In this document: positions 31,335 to 40,531 of the stretch, in pieces
Layout of the letters: each line of letters starts with the position of its first letter
How positions within the stretch are numbered: the stretch's first letter is position 1
DNA from: Parafrankia irregularis
GTDB taxonomy: Bacteria; Actinomycetota; Actinomycetes; Frankiales; Frankiaceae
Reading direction: 5' to 3'
Assembly: GCF_001536285.1 (NCBI RefSeq)
Contig: NZ_FAOZ01000004.1
Location: forward strand, 434,001 to 498,000
DNA: 64,000 nucleotides
Position numbers and translations under genes: made by a program
Notes under the pieces: generated by a model
What the model saw: the letters and a program-made list of their open reading frames with translations, nothing else
What the model was told of the DNA's origin: nothing
Database searches by the model: none

Positions 31335-32339
31335 ATGCAGGCAGGTGACCTTCCCGACGGCGGAGCGGCTCCGGTCGTGACCGAGCGATGGGGGATGACG
31401 ATCCCGCTGCCGGACAGCCCGCTGCCGGACCTGCCGGCGCTGTGCACCCGGCTCGCCGACGCCGGCTACACCGATGTCTGGTCGTCGGAGGCCACGGCGG
31501 GGGACGGCGTCATCCCGCTGGCGCTGGCCGCCGCCGAACCGCGCCTACGCCTGGGCAGCGCGATCCTGCCGGTGTACACCCGCGGCCCGGCGCTGCTGGC
31601 CCAGACCGCCGCGACGCTCGCCGCGGCCGCACCCGGCCGGTTCGTGCTGGGCCTCGGCACCTCCTCCAACGTGATCGTGTCGAACTGGAACTCCATCCCT
31701 TTCACGAAGCCGTACCAGCGGGTTCTGGACACCGTTCGGTTCCTGCGCGCCGCCTTCGCCGGCGAGAAGGTCGACGAGGAGTTCCCGTCGTTCACGATCC
31801 GCGGGTTCCGGCTCGGGATCACTCCGCCGGCACCGCCGAAGATCATGGTGGCGGCGCTGCGCCCGCGGATGCTGGAGCTCGCCGGCCGCGAGGCGGACGG
31901 GGTCATCCTCAACTGGCTCTCGCCGCAGGACTGCGACACCGTCCTGCCACACGTGCACAAGCATCGCCCGGACGCCGAGGTGGTCGCCCGGATCTTCGTC
32001 CACGTGCACGACGGTGACCCGGCGCAGGCCAGGGCCCGGCTGCGGCCGTTGATCGCCGCGTATCTCACGGTGCCGGTGTACCGGCAGTTTCACGTCTGGC
32101 TGGGCCGCGAGCAGGCGCTCGCCGGCATGTGGCAGGCGTGGGAGGCCGGTGACCGCCGCGCCGCGCTGACCGCGATCCCGGACGAGGTGGTGGACGACCT
32201 GATCGTGCACGGGACGGTCGAGCAGTGCCGGGCCCGCCTGCGGCGCTACGTCGAGCACGGTGTGACCACCCCCGTCCTCGCGCTGACGAACACCGGCCCG
32301 AACCTTCCGGACGTCATGTCCGCCCTCGCCGCCCGCTGA
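31335..32339 (+). CDS. LLM-class F420-dependent oxidoreductase
   Basis: A 334-residue luciferase-like enzyme: RWGMTIPLPDSPLPDLPALC, GYTDVWSSEATAGDG, LRLGSAILPVYTRGPALLAQ, APGRFVLGLGTSSNVIV and GREADGVILNWLSP. This pattern is that of the F420-dependent methylene-H4MPT-reductase-like subgroup abundant in mycobacteria and Frankia. ATG 31335 has GGAG at 31326. Convergent with the Lrp-type gene. The TGA lies in the first of two perfect 14-base GCCCGCTGACACCC units. Substrate unknown. Confidence 0.85.
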   Translation: MQAGDLPDGGAAPVVTERWGMTIPLPDSPLPDLPALCTRLADAGYTDVWSSEATAGDGVIPLALAAAEPRLRLGSAILPVYTRGPALLAQTAATLAAAAPGRFVLGLGTSSNVIVSNWNSIPFTKPYQRVLDTVRFLRAAFAGEKVDEEFPSFTIRGFRLGITPPAPPKIMVAALRPRMLELAGREADGVILNWLSPQDCDTVLPHVHKHRPDAEVVARIFVHVHDGDPAQARARLRPLIAAYLTVPVYRQFHVWLGREQALAGMWQAWEAGDRRAALTAIPDEVVDDLIVHGTVEQCRARLRRYVEHGVTTPVLALTNTGPNLPDVMSALAAR

Positions 32340-32382
32340 CACCCGCCCGCTGACACCCGCCCGCCTGCATCCACCCGCCGTT

Positions 32383-33375
32383 CTACTCGGGGACGAGCAT
32401 CACCTCGCGTTTGACGGTGCGGACGACCGGAGCGGTCTCCACGTCACGAACGGTGGGCAGCGCGCCGATGCGCTGGGTGAGGTAGCGGAACAGGCCGGCG
32501 CCGTCCTCGCATACGGCCACCGCCACGAGGTTGGTGGGCCCGGTCGTCGCGGCGGCGAAGACGATCTCCGGATGGCTGGCCATCGCGGTCCCGACGGCGA
32601 TCAGGTCCGCGGGTGCGACGGACAGCCACATCCGGGCCGCCACGTGTGGCCCGATGATGTCGAAGGAGACGTCCACGTCGAAGTACAGGGCGCCGAGCGC
32701 GCGCAGCGCCTCCAGCCGGCGCCGAACCGACGACTCCGAGCGGCGAAGCGTGGTCGCGAGCTCCGCGTGGGAACGACGGCCGTCGAGGGCGAGGGCCGTG
32801 ATGAGCTCACGGTCCTCCGGTTCGAGCGCGGAGCCGGCGGTTTCGGCGGGCTCGCTCGTCGCGGCGGCGAGCAGCGCGACCTGCTCGTCGCTCAGGACCC
32901 CCAGGCGCACCCACTCGCGGCCGCCGGCATAGCCGGCCATCGCGCCCGCGAAGTAGTGGATCACCTGCTGGGCGGTGATCGACTGGACCTGCGCGGTGCG
33001 CGGCAGCTTGTGCAACAGCAGCGCGTTGTGCTCCTCGGCCGTCCAGGACCGGATGTTGCAGGAGATCTCGGTGCCGGCGGAGAGCAGGTGCACCCAGGAC
33101 GTGTCGGATCTGCGGGCAAGCGCGTCCGCGACCGCCCGGACCGCGTCCGGGACGCAGCGTAGTCGGATCATCCAGTGGCCGTGCCCGAACTGGTGGGTGT
33201 TGGGGACGCCGAAGACCCGCAGCGCGCCCGCGGCGACCATCCGCCGGTAGCGCCGGGCGACGGTCTGGTCGGCGACGCCCAGCGCCGCGCCCACCCGGCT
33301 GAAGGGGGCCCGCCCGTCGATCTGCAGTGCCTGCACGATCTGGCGATCGAGCTCGTCAAAGATTGCGGATGCCAC
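32383..33375 (-). CDS. Double-module Lrp/AsnC family regulator
   Basis: A 330-residue regulator with two Lrp/AsnC units in tandem. The first helix-turn-helix is at about 8-50 (FSRVGAALGVADQTVARRYR), with a RAM-like effector domain after it. The second helix-turn-helix is at about 187-232 (HAELATTLRRSESSVRRRLE), with a second effector domain ending VKREVMLVPE. Single-unit Lrp proteins are about 150 residues, so this is a fused dimer, a form known in actinobacteria. It is divergent from the DHA2 exporter at 33529, 153 bases apart, making that exporter a plausible target. Confidence 0.85.
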   Translation of the reverse strand: MASAIFDELDRQIVQALQIDGRAPFSRVGAALGVADQTVARRYRRMVAAGALRVFGVPNTHQFGHGHWMIRLRCVPDAVRAVADALARRSDTSWVHLLSAGTEISCNIRSWTAEEHNALLLHKLPRTAQVQSITAQQVIHYFAGAMAGYAGGREWVRLGVLSDEQVALLAAATSEPAETAGSALEPEDRELITALALDGRRSHAELATTLRRSESSVRRRLEALRALGALYFDVDVSFDIIGPHVAARMWLSVAPADLIAVGTAMASHPEIVFAAATTGPTNLVAVAVCEDGAGLFRYLTQRIGALPTVRDVETAPVVRTVKREVMLVPE

Positions 33376-33528
33376 CGCTGAAGGCTACTGCGATGTCGAG
33401 ATCCAGCGAATCCAGAGGTCGTCAGGTCGGGTGGTGTGCTCCCTGCCGGATCGTGGACCGACCGCCGGTCATCCCCGGTGCCGCGACGACGAGTCGCGAC
33501 GACGAGTCGCGACCAGGACAGGAGAGCC

Positions 33529-35127
33529 ATGCGTAAATGGCTGCCGCTGGTGGCGATCTGCCTCGGCACGTTCATGCTGCTCGTCGACATCACGATCGTC
33601 ACGGTGGCGCTGCCCGACATCGCCACCAGCCTCGACGCCTCGTTCTCCGACCTGCAGTGGGTGATGGACGTCTACGCCCTCGCCCTGGCCGCGCTGCTCC
33701 TCGGCGCCGGCGCGATCGCCGACCTGCGCGGCCAGCGCAGGGTCTATCTCGGTGGCCTGATCCTGTTCGCGGTCGCGTCGCTCGCCTGCGGGCTCGCACC
33801 GGGAGCGGGGACGCTCGTCGTCGCCCGCGGCGTGCAGGGCATCGGCGGCGCCGCGATGTTCGCCACGACCATGGCGCTGATCGCCAGCACCTACCGCGGC
33901 CGTGACCTCGGTGTGGCGTTCGGGATCTGGGGCGCGGTGAACGGGGCGGCCGCGGCCATCGGGCCGGTGCTCGGCGGCCTGCTGACCGAGCACGTGAGCT
34001 GGCGGGCGATCTTCCTGGTCAACCTGCCGGTGAGCGTCGCCGCCGCGGCCCTCACGCTGGCCGTCGTCGGCGAGTTCCGCCGGCCGGACGGCCCGCGGGT
34101 CGACCTGGCCGGAACCGTTACGTTCACGGTCAGCGCCGCGGCCCTCGTCTACGGCCTGATCCGCGCCGGTGAGCACGGCTGGGGCTCCGCCGGCACGCTG
34201 GGACTGTTCGCGCTGAGCGCCGTCGCGCTCGTGCTCTTCCTCGTGGTCGAGTCCCGCATCCCCCACCCGCTGCTGGAGCTTGGGCTGTTCCGCCGCGGCG
34301 GCTTCGTCGCCGCGCTCATCGCCGGCCTCACCCTGTCCGCCGCCGCGTTCTCCGTGCTGACCTTCACCTCCGTCTGGCTGCAGGCGGTGCTCGGCCACGG
34401 GCCGGTCCGGGCCGGCCTCGCGATGCTGCCGATGGCGCTGGCCGCGTTCGTCGTCGCCGGACTCGGCGGTCGCTTCCTGCACGCGGCGTCGCCCCGCCTG
34501 ACCATCGGCGTCGGCATGCTGCTGGTCGGCGCCGGTTCGGTGGCGCTGAGCCGCCTGGACGCCGGTTCCGACAGTGGCAGCCTCCAGCTCGGCCTGCTCG
34601 TCACCGGTATCGGCGTGGGCCTGGCCATTCCGGCGCTCAGCGCGGCGGCGATGTCGGCGGTGCCCCCGCAGCGCGGCGGGATGGCCGCGGGCGCGCTGAA
34701 CACCTTCCGCCAGCTGGGATTCGCACTCGGTATCGCCGTGTTCGGGCTGCTGTTCCACAACGGCATCCGCGACCAGCTGAGCGGGCACGTCGCCAATCCG
34801 GACACGGTGGCCGCCGCGATCGGCCAGGGGCAGGCCGCCCGGGACGTCCCCCCGGCCGCGCTGAGCGCCATCCGGGCCGCCGTGCCGACCTCGCTCGGCG
34901 ATGTCTACCTGATCGCGGCGATCGTGGCCTTCACCGCCGGTATCGCCGTGTTCATACTCATGCCGCGGGCCGTCGCCCACCTGGCCGAGAACGCCCAGCC
35001 CGCTGACGGTCATCCCGCTGATGGTCGTTCCGCTGCCGGTCGTCCCGATGACGGGCAGTCTGCCGACGGGCAGTCGGATGGCGCACCGCGGGACACCGAC
35101 CGGCCGGTCACCCACGCCGACATATGA
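33529..35127 (+). CDS. MFS exporter, DHA2 family
   Basis: A 532-residue, 14-helix transporter. Helix 1 reads LGTFMLLVDITIVTVALPDI. Motif A is IADLRGQRRVYLGG and motif C GAAAAIGPVLGGLLTEHVSW. The tail after residue 490 is hydrophilic and repetitive (ADGHPADGR, ADGQSADGQSDG). ATG 33529 has AGGAGAG ahead. Two GACGACGAGTCGC direct repeats at 33485-33512 lie directly upstream and could be sites for the divergent double Lrp regulator. Exports an unknown drug-like compound. Confidence 0.9.
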   Translation: MRKWLPLVAICLGTFMLLVDITIVTVALPDIATSLDASFSDLQWVMDVYALALAALLLGAGAIADLRGQRRVYLGGLILFAVASLACGLAPGAGTLVVARGVQGIGGAAMFATTMALIASTYRGRDLGVAFGIWGAVNGAAAAIGPVLGGLLTEHVSWRAIFLVNLPVSVAAAALTLAVVGEFRRPDGPRVDLAGTVTFTVSAAALVYGLIRAGEHGWGSAGTLGLFALSAVALVLFLVVESRIPHPLLELGLFRRGGFVAALIAGLTLSAAAFSVLTFTSVWLQAVLGHGPVRAGLAMLPMALAAFVVAGLGGRFLHAASPRLTIGVGMLLVGAGSVALSRLDAGSDSGSLQLGLLVTGIGVGLAIPALSAAAMSAVPPQRGGMAAGALNTFRQLGFALGIAVFGLLFHNGIRDQLSGHVANPDTVAAAIGQGQAARDVPPAALSAIRAAVPTSLGDVYLIAAIVAFTAGIAVFILMPRAVAHLAENAQPADGHPADGRSAAGRPDDGQSADGQSDGAPRDTDRPVTHADI

Positions 35128-35212
35128 CTCGGATCCGCCGACCGGCCGACCGGCCGACCGCAGTTTCTCCATCCGCCGGGCGTGGCCGAAGCGGCCCGTC
35201 TCGCTGTCGCGG

Positions 35213-35434
35213 ATTGGCGCCGATCAGGATCTCCAGTCGGTCGCCGGGGAGGTTCGCATTCCACGAACGCGGCCAGACCTCCGAGCGCCCGGTACTCCGG
35301 TACCCGGTAGGCCGGTACCCCGGTTTGGTGAGTCGCAAGAGTGAACGATTTTGGTCGCCCCGACGACCAAAATCCTTCTTTCTTGCGGGGCGCCAGGCAA
35401 CCCTCTGCCCCTTTTGCCGCTCTTGAGGTGAATT
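35213..35434. repeat. Dispersed hairpin repeat, copy D (full-length)
   Basis: In inverted orientation it matches copy F (58855-59061) along almost its whole length, from ATTGGCGCCGATCAGGATCT through GGTTCGCATTCCACGAACGC and the hairpin at 35334-35388 to the AATT end. Conservation well outside the hairpin shows a discrete element of about 210-220 bases. Confidence 0.8.
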
Positions 35435-35688
35435 ACTGGAAGCGCATGCCGGTGGCCCGGATCCGCCGCGTCTCAGGATTCTGCTACGGGCTCCAGAACC
35501 ACAGAATTCTGCATTCTTCGCTGCCGCTGCTTTCGTGCGAGGGGAAACGTGATTCTGCTGCAGACCGAGGGCGACCAAAAACCTCAACTGTTCGGGCCGA
35601 CCTCAGTCCGAACATCCGGTGATCATCGAAAGTCCGCCCGGGTGCGGGCTTGAGGCGGAGGTCCCGGCCGGAAGCATGTGCTAGAATT

Positions 35689-35708
35689 CCTTCCACACGG
35701 GTGTAGAA
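35689..35708. promoter_or_regulatory. Inverted repeat upstream of phosphoesterase
   Basis: CTTCCACAC and GTGTAGAAG pair with one mismatch. 16 of 20 bases match 27579-27598 ahead of the purple acid phosphatase. Possible common regulator of secreted phosphatases. Confidence 0.3.
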
Positions 35709-35944
35709 GTTCCTGAATTCCCGCGACAGTACAGAGTGACCTCTGGTCTGCGCCGGCAGATGGCAGAAGTGGCGTCGAATATTCGCCCGCGCGTCACCTT
35801 GCCCCGGCCGCGGGTGAAATCGACGGAATGTATTTGCCGGCACGTCGCCGATTGCCTACTGACCGCACCGGACGATCTCCCTAACCTGGCTCTCCTTGGA
35901 AGCAGATCGCTGCTTCCTCCCGGATTGCTCCCGGAGGTCCGCCA

Positions 35945-36829
35945 GTGTCCGTACCTGCTGGAATCAGGCACCCGCGCCTGGTGTGGGCTGTGCTCGCCGT
36001 CGTCGTGGCCCTGGCCGCGTCGTTCGGCGTGTGGCGTGCCGCGCCCGCCCGCGCGGCGTCGCTGCCCGCGCCCGATCACGTGGTTGTCGTGGTGCTGGAG
36101 AACCACGCCTACTCCCAGGTCATCGGCAGCTCCAGCGCCCCGTACATCAACTCGCTGAAGACCGGCGGCGCGAACCTGACCGCGTCCTACGGAATCACCC
36201 ACCCCAGCCAGCCCAACTACATGGCCCTGTTCTCCGGTGGCACGCAGGGCATCACCGGTGACAGCTGCTACACTGTCGGGTTCAGCAGCGCGGCGAACCT
36301 CGGCTCCGAGCTGATCGCCGCCGGCAAGACCTGGGCCAGCTACAACGAGGGCCTGCCGTCAACCGGTTCGACGGTCTGCACGAACAGCTCGACGAAGTAC
36401 GCCCGCAAGCACAACCCGTGGTTCGGGTTCAGCAACGTCCCGACCAGCACCGCCTACCCCTTCACCTCGTTCCCGACGAACTACGCGAACCTGCCGAAGG
36501 TCTCGTTCGTCGTGCCGAACCTCTGCAACGACATGCACGACTGCTCGGTTTCCACCGGTGACACCTGGGTGCAGAACAACCTCGGCGCCTACGCCACCTG
36601 GGCCAGCACCAACAACAGCCTGCTCATCGTCACCTTCGACGAGGACAACCTGCTCAGCGGCAACCGCATCCCGACCGTGATCTACGGCCAGCACGTCACC
36701 GCGGGCAGCTCCTCGTCCACCACCTACAACCACTACAACATGCTGCGCACCCTGGAGGACCTGGCCGGTCTGACGACGCACGCGGGCAGTGCCGCGAGCG
36801 CCTCGGACATCACCGGCATCTGGAGCTAG
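35945..36829 (+). CDS. Secreted phosphoesterase (PF04185, acid phosphatase/PLC type)
   Basis: A 294-residue exported enzyme of the phosphoesterase family that includes phospholipase C and AcpA-type acid phosphatases. The signal peptide is about residues 1-38 (cleavage after ARA). The motifs are VVVVVLENHAYSQVIGS with the metal-binding ENH, HPSQPNYMALFSGG, and FDEDN near 230. Members hydrolyse phosphate esters outside the cell; it is shorter than phospholipase C, so a phosphatase is likelier. GTG 35945 has GGAGG seven bases ahead. A GC-rich hairpin follows at 36869-36902, inside the putative start of the next gene. Confidence 0.85.
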   Translation: MSVPAGIRHPRLVWAVLAVVVALAASFGVWRAAPARAASLPAPDHVVVVVLENHAYSQVIGSSSAPYINSLKTGGANLTASYGITHPSQPNYMALFSGGTQGITGDSCYTVGFSSAANLGSELIAAGKTWASYNEGLPSTGSTVCTNSSTKYARKHNPWFGFSNVPTSTAYPFTSFPTNYANLPKVSFVVPNLCNDMHDCSVSTGDTWVQNNLGAYATWASTNNSLLIVTFDEDNLLSGNRIPTVIYGQHVTAGSSSSTTYNHYNMLRTLEDLAGLTTHAGSAASASDITGIWS

Positions 36830-36835
36830 GCGACC

Positions 36836-38233
36836 GTGTATCTCGCGGACGCGCGCAGCGTCACGAAACCTGCCGGCCCGGGTTCCGACCCGGGCCGGCA
36901 GGCCTCCACCAGCCATGAGCATGGCCGCGAACATCGCCGTGGACGTCGCCCGGCCAGCGTCTCGCTCGCGCGGGTGGTGCCGGGCACGGTCCTCATCCTG
37001 GGAACCGTCAGCCTGGTCACCGACATCTCGGCGGAGATGGTCACTGCCGTCCTGCCGCTGTACCTGGTGACGGAGCTCGGCCTCTCGCCGCTCGGGTTCG
37101 GCCTGCTCGACGGCCTCCACAACGGGGTCAGCGCCGTGGTCCGGCTGGTCGGCGGCCACCTCGCCGACCGCGGCCGGCGGTACAAGGCGACCGCGGCGGT
37201 CGGCTACGGCCTTTCCGCGCTGTGCAAGCCGGCACTGCTCGCGGTGCACGGCATGACGTCCATCGGCCTGGTGCTCGCGGTGGACCGGACCGGCAAGGGG
37301 CTGCGGACAGCGCCTCGCGACGCGATGATCTCCCTTGCCTCGCCGGCCGGTACCCAGGGCCGTTCGTTCGGCGTGCACCGCGCGATGGACACGGCCGGCG
37401 CACTGATCGGCCCGATCATCGCGTTCTTCATCATGCGCACGACCGTCGACGGATTCGACGCGGTGTTCACGGTGAGTTTCTGCGTCGCCACGACCGGCGT
37501 CGTGATCCTGCTGCTTTTCGCGCCGGGCCGTGACCGCAGCCCGGCCCTCGCAGAGCAGGTTCCCGACGCCGCCGAAGCCGCCGAAGCCGACAACGTCTCC
37601 ACCCGCGCCGCGCTCGGGCTGCTGCGCGTCCGTGAGCTGCGCCGGCTGACGAGCTGCGCCGCGCTGCTCGGCCTGGCGACGGTCAGCGATTCGTTTCTGT
37701 ATCTGCTGCTGCAGCACGCCCTCGGCGTCCCCGACGAGTGGTTCCCCCTGTTGCCGATCGGGACGGCGACGGCATTCCTGCTGCTTGCGGTTCCGATCGG
37801 GCAGGCAGCCGACCGCTTCGGCAGCTGGCGGGTCTTCCTCGCCGGCCACGGTGGCCTTCTGGTGGCCTACGGGCTGCTGCTGTCCCCGGTGCACGGCGAC
37901 TGGCTGCCGATCGTGGTGCTCCTGCTGCACGGTTCCTTCTACGCGGCCACCGACGGGGTGCTCATGGCCGCCGCGGCGGTCTCGGTTCCGGCACCGCTGC
38001 GCTCCAGCGGCCTGGCGCTGGTCCAGACCGGGCAGGCCGTGACCCGTTTCGCCTGCTCCCTGCTGTTCGGCGCCGCCTGGACGGCCTGGGGCGACCGAAC
38101 CGCGCTCGCCGCCGCCGCGATCGCCCTCACGGGCTGCGTCGCACTGAGCGCCTTCCTGCGCCCCGAAGCGACAACGAGCCCCGAAGCGAGAACGAGCCCC
38201 GAAGCGACAACGAAGGGACTACCGGCAAGATGA
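36836..38233 (+). CDS. MFS transporter coupled to a propeller protein
   Basis: A transporter of up to 465 residues with about 12 helices; the first is GTVLILGTVSLVTDISAEMV, and motif A reads GGHLADRGRRYKAT. This TDISAEM start marks a bacterial MFS subgroup of unknown substrate. The start is uncertain: GTG 36836 is six bases after the phosphoesterase but has a weak ribosome-binding site, and its first 25 codons contain a perfect 15-base-arm hairpin at 36869-36902, so a later GTG near 36971 is possible. An 18-base repeat encodes the tail (SPEAT units). The stop overlaps the next start (ATGA). Confidence 0.8.
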   Translation: MYLADARSVTKPAGPGSDPGRQASTSHEHGREHRRGRRPASVSLARVVPGTVLILGTVSLVTDISAEMVTAVLPLYLVTELGLSPLGFGLLDGLHNGVSAVVRLVGGHLADRGRRYKATAAVGYGLSALCKPALLAVHGMTSIGLVLAVDRTGKGLRTAPRDAMISLASPAGTQGRSFGVHRAMDTAGALIGPIIAFFIMRTTVDGFDAVFTVSFCVATTGVVILLLFAPGRDRSPALAEQVPDAAEAAEADNVSTRAALGLLRVRELRRLTSCAALLGLATVSDSFLYLLLQHALGVPDEWFPLLPIGTATAFLLLAVPIGQAADRFGSWRVFLAGHGGLLVAYGLLLSPVHGDWLPIVVLLLHGSFYAATDGVLMAAAAVSVPAPLRSSGLALVQTGQAVTRFACSLLFGAAWTAWGDRTALAAAAIALTGCVALSAFLRPEATTSPEARTSPEATTKGLPAR

Positions 38234-39390
38234 GCACACGTGGCCGGCTGGCGCTGCTGTTCGTCGCGATCCTCGCGCTCGGCGGGGTCGCCGTGGGCTC
38301 GGTGGTACGTGCATCCGCCCGAGCGGACCAGCGGGACCACCAGCAGGACGGCGGTCCGCCGGTGACCGCAGGGCGGGTCACACTGAGCGTGGCGGACGAC
38401 GCGCCGCAACAGCAACAGCAACAGGACCGGCAACGGCAGGGCCAGCAGGACGAGCACCGGCAGCAGGACGAGCACCGGCAGCAGGGCCAGCAGGGCCAAG
38501 ACCGGCAGCAGGGCCAAGACCGGCAGCAGGGCCAGCAACAGCGCCTGGTGTTCCGGAACATGCTGTGGGGGCCGCACCGCGACGAGCTGGTATCCGTGCC
38601 GGCCGCGCGGCCCGCCGGCGCGCGGACCGCGTCCGGAGTGCACTGCCTGCGGTTCTACGCCGCCGGCGGCGGCGGCATCTGCCTGCAGCAGGTGTCGGGT
38701 GTGCTGCAGGACACCTACCGCGCCGTGGTCCTCGACGCGAACCTGCACGAACGGCGCCACTTCGCGCTCACCGGCATCCCGACCCGAGCCCGGGTCTCGG
38801 CCAGCGGCCGCATGATGGCCTGGACGGTCTTCGTCAGCGGTGACTCGTACGCCGGCGGAACCTTCTCCACCCGCACCTCGATCGTCGACACCCGCACCTG
38901 GACGCTGGTCCAGTCCCTGGAGGAATACCAGGTGATCAAGGATGGCGCTCCGTACCGCAATGTCGACATCAACTTCTGGGGTGTCACGTTCGCCGACGAC
39001 GGCCATTTCTACGCCACTCTCGGCACCGGTGGAAAGACCTACCTGGTTCGGGGGGACGTCCAGGCGAAGACGGTGACGACGCTGCGGGAGAACGTCGAAT
39101 GCCCGTCCCTCTCCCCGGACGGCACCCGGCTCGCCTTCAAGAAGCGCATACCGGACGCACCCGCCGACGCACCGTGGCACGAGTACGTCCTCGACCTGCG
39201 GACCATGCGCGAGACGCCGCTCGCCGAGCAGCGCAGCGTCGACGACCAGGCTGTATGGCTCGACGACCACACCGTCGCCTACGCCCTCGCCGGGGACTAC
39301 GGCTCCGACCTGTGGACCGTCCCCGCTGACGGCACCGGCAGCTCCACCCGGCTGGCCACCGCCGCGCTCGCCCCAGCGGTGATCGGCTGA
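38230..39390 (+). CDS. Exported Gln-rich protein with WD40/TolB-like propeller
   Basis: A 386-residue protein with an N-terminal signal anchor (LALLFVAILALGGVAVGSVV). A Gln/Asp/Arg-rich low-complexity segment at about 60-105 (QQQQQQDRQRQGQQDEHRQ) is made by tandem DNA repeats. A beta-propeller-like domain follows, with PD40-type strands such as CPSLSPDGTRLAFKKRI and ARVSASGRMMAWTVFVSG. The ATG is fused to the MFS stop (ATGA), so the two are made together; the propeller would sit outside the membrane beside the transporter. Role unknown. A CTGCCA hexamer repeat follows the stop. Confidence 0.75.
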   Translation: MSTRGRLALLFVAILALGGVAVGSVVRASARADQRDHQQDGGPPVTAGRVTLSVADDAPQQQQQQDRQRQGQQDEHRQQDEHRQQGQQGQDRQQGQDRQQGQQQRLVFRNMLWGPHRDELVSVPAARPAGARTASGVHCLRFYAAGGGGICLQQVSGVLQDTYRAVVLDANLHERRHFALTGIPTRARVSASGRMMAWTVFVSGDSYAGGTFSTRTSIVDTRTWTLVQSLEEYQVIKDGAPYRNVDINFWGVTFADDGHFYATLGTGGKTYLVRGDVQAKTVTTLRENVECPSLSPDGTRLAFKKRIPDAPADAPWHEYVLDLRTMRETPLAEQRSVDDQAVWLDDHTVAYALAGDYGSDLWTVPADGTGSSTRLATAALAPAVIG

Positions 39391-39398
39391 TCAAATCC

Positions 39399-39436
39399 TG
39401 CCACTGCCACTGCCACTGCCACTGCCACTGCCACTG
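39399..39436. repeat. CTGCCA hexanucleotide tract
   Basis: Just over six perfect copies of CTGCCA, starting nine bases after the propeller gene stop. Such tracts are prone to slippage. Confidence 0.9.
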
Positions 39437-39439
39437 CGT

Positions 39440-39585
39440 CGCGGAATCCCGAGCCCCGGGCCGCCGCTGTGTAATTGTCGTCAAGCAAAAAATGAGGATT
39501 TCGGCTGTTGGAGCCACCGAAATCCTCATTTCTTGCGGATCGTTAAGCGGCCCTACACCCCTTTAATCTTATTTGTCATGAATTA
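39440..39585. repeat. Dispersed hairpin repeat, copy E
   Basis: Arms 39485-39504 (GCAAAAAATGAGGATTTCGG) and 39517-39536 pair with one mismatch. The far end AATTCATGAC (inverted, at 39585) corresponds to the AATTC start of other copies. The flank CCCCGGGCCGCCGCTGTG resembles copies C and G. Between convergent genes. Confidence 0.7.
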
Positions 39586-39688
39586 ATGGCGATGGTGATG
39601 GCGGTACAGGATCCGCGGTGTGCGCGGCTCGACGCCCTGGGTTGTAGGCGGCGGTCAGCCAGGAGGCCGGTTCGCCGTCGCCGTCGCG

Positions 39689-39736
39689 GCTACTGCGGAT
39701 CGCGGCTACTGCGGATCGCGCTTACCGCGGATCGCG
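39689..39736. repeat. 16-base tandem repeat over a stop codon
   Basis: GCTACTGCGGATCGCG occurs twice (39689-39704, 39705-39720), followed by a diverged third unit inside the dehydrogenase gene. The minus-strand TAG at 39706-39708 lies in the second unit. Confidence 0.85.
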
Positions 39737-40527
39737 GTGACGAGACGCTTCGCCACCTCGACGAGGTCGCGGCCTGGGGCGGACGCGAGCACCTCGGCCA
39801 TCAGGGTGACGTCCTTGGCGAGGGTCGGGCCGGCGGGGGAGTCGGCGACGGCGGCCAGCGAGCCGGCGCGCAGGCGTACCCCGGAGCCCACACCGGACGA
39901 GCTGCTCGTCAGCAGGACCGACGCGAGGCCCTCGAGGTCCAGGCCGAGTGACCGCCCGGCCGTCATCGCCTCGTCGGCGAGCACGATCTGCGCGGCGAGC
40001 AGGGTGTTGTTGATGAGCTTCGCCTGTGAGGCCGCGCCGACGTCACCCAGGTGCACGACCTGGTTCGAGAACGCCGCCAGCAGTCCGGTGACGTCGGCGA
40101 GCGCCGCGGCGTCACCGCCGATCATGACGGTGAGCTCCCCGGTGAGGGCGCGTGGCGCGCCACCACTGACCGGGGCGTCCAGGACGCGCAGGCCGTGCCC
40201 CGCGGCCCGTTCGGCGATGGCCCGGATCTGCGCCGGTGACACGGTGCTGTGCACGAGCACGACGGTTCCCGGCGCCGCGTTCGCGGCGAGCCCTTCCGGG
40301 CCGAACAGGACCTCCTCGACGCCCGCCGCGTCGAACACGCAGATCCCGACCGCCTCGACCCGCGCGCCCAGCAGTGCCGGCGTCGCGGCGACGGTGACGT
40401 CCAGCCCGGTGAACGGTTCGAGCGACGCCGGCCGGCGGGCGTAGAGGGTGAGCTCGTGCCCGGCGGACCGGAGCCGCTGTGCCATCGGCAGCCCCATGCT
40501 GCCGAGGCCGATGAAACCGACCTTCAC
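39706..40527 (-). CDS. 3-hydroxyisobutyrate dehydrogenase-family oxidoreductase
   Basis: A 273-residue beta-hydroxyacid dehydrogenase. The N-terminal Rossmann loop is VGFIGLGSMGLPMAQRL. Substrate-binding DAPVSGGAPRALTGELTVM follows near 120, and the catalytic Lys lies in GAASQAKLINNTLLAAQ near 170. Relatives act on 3-hydroxyisobutyrate, tartronate semialdehyde or as imine reductases; the choice cannot be made here. It starts four bases after the SAM methyltransferase stop, so the two are probably cotranscribed. Its stop codon sits in a 16-base tandem repeat. Confidence 0.9.
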   Translation of the reverse strand: MKVGFIGLGSMGLPMAQRLRSAGHELTLYARRPASLEPFTGLDVTVAATPALLGARVEAVGICVFDAAGVEEVLFGPEGLAANAAPGTVVLVHSTVSPAQIRAIAERAAGHGLRVLDAPVSGGAPRALTGELTVMIGGDAAALADVTGLLAAFSNQVVHLGDVGAASQAKLINNTLLAAQIVLADEAMTAGRSLGLDLEGLASVLLTSSSSGVGSGVRLRAGSLAAVADSPAGPTLAKDVTLMAEVLASAPGRDLVEVAKRLVTAIRGKRDPQ

Positions 40528-40531
40528 GCCG

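Larger units (their letters stand above)
35128..35944. other. Long intergenic region before phosphoesterase
   Basis: 817 bases. It contains hairpin repeat copy D (35213-35434), then a lower-GC stretch. An imperfect inverted repeat CTTCCACACGGGTGTAGAAG (35689-35708) lies between two GAATTC sites. No reading frame with coding bias was found. Confidence 0.5.
39391..39705. other. Convergent intergenic region
   Basis: 315 bases between convergent genes. It holds a CTGCCA hexamer tract (39399-39436), hairpin repeat copy E, an A/T-rich segment (39555-39590), and the outermost unit of the 16-base repeat around the next gene's stop. Confidence 0.6.

Noticed and set aside
33469-35172. 567-codon frame opposite the DHA2 exporter
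   Set aside because: Antisense shadow rich in Arg, Gln and Gly without recognisable domain.
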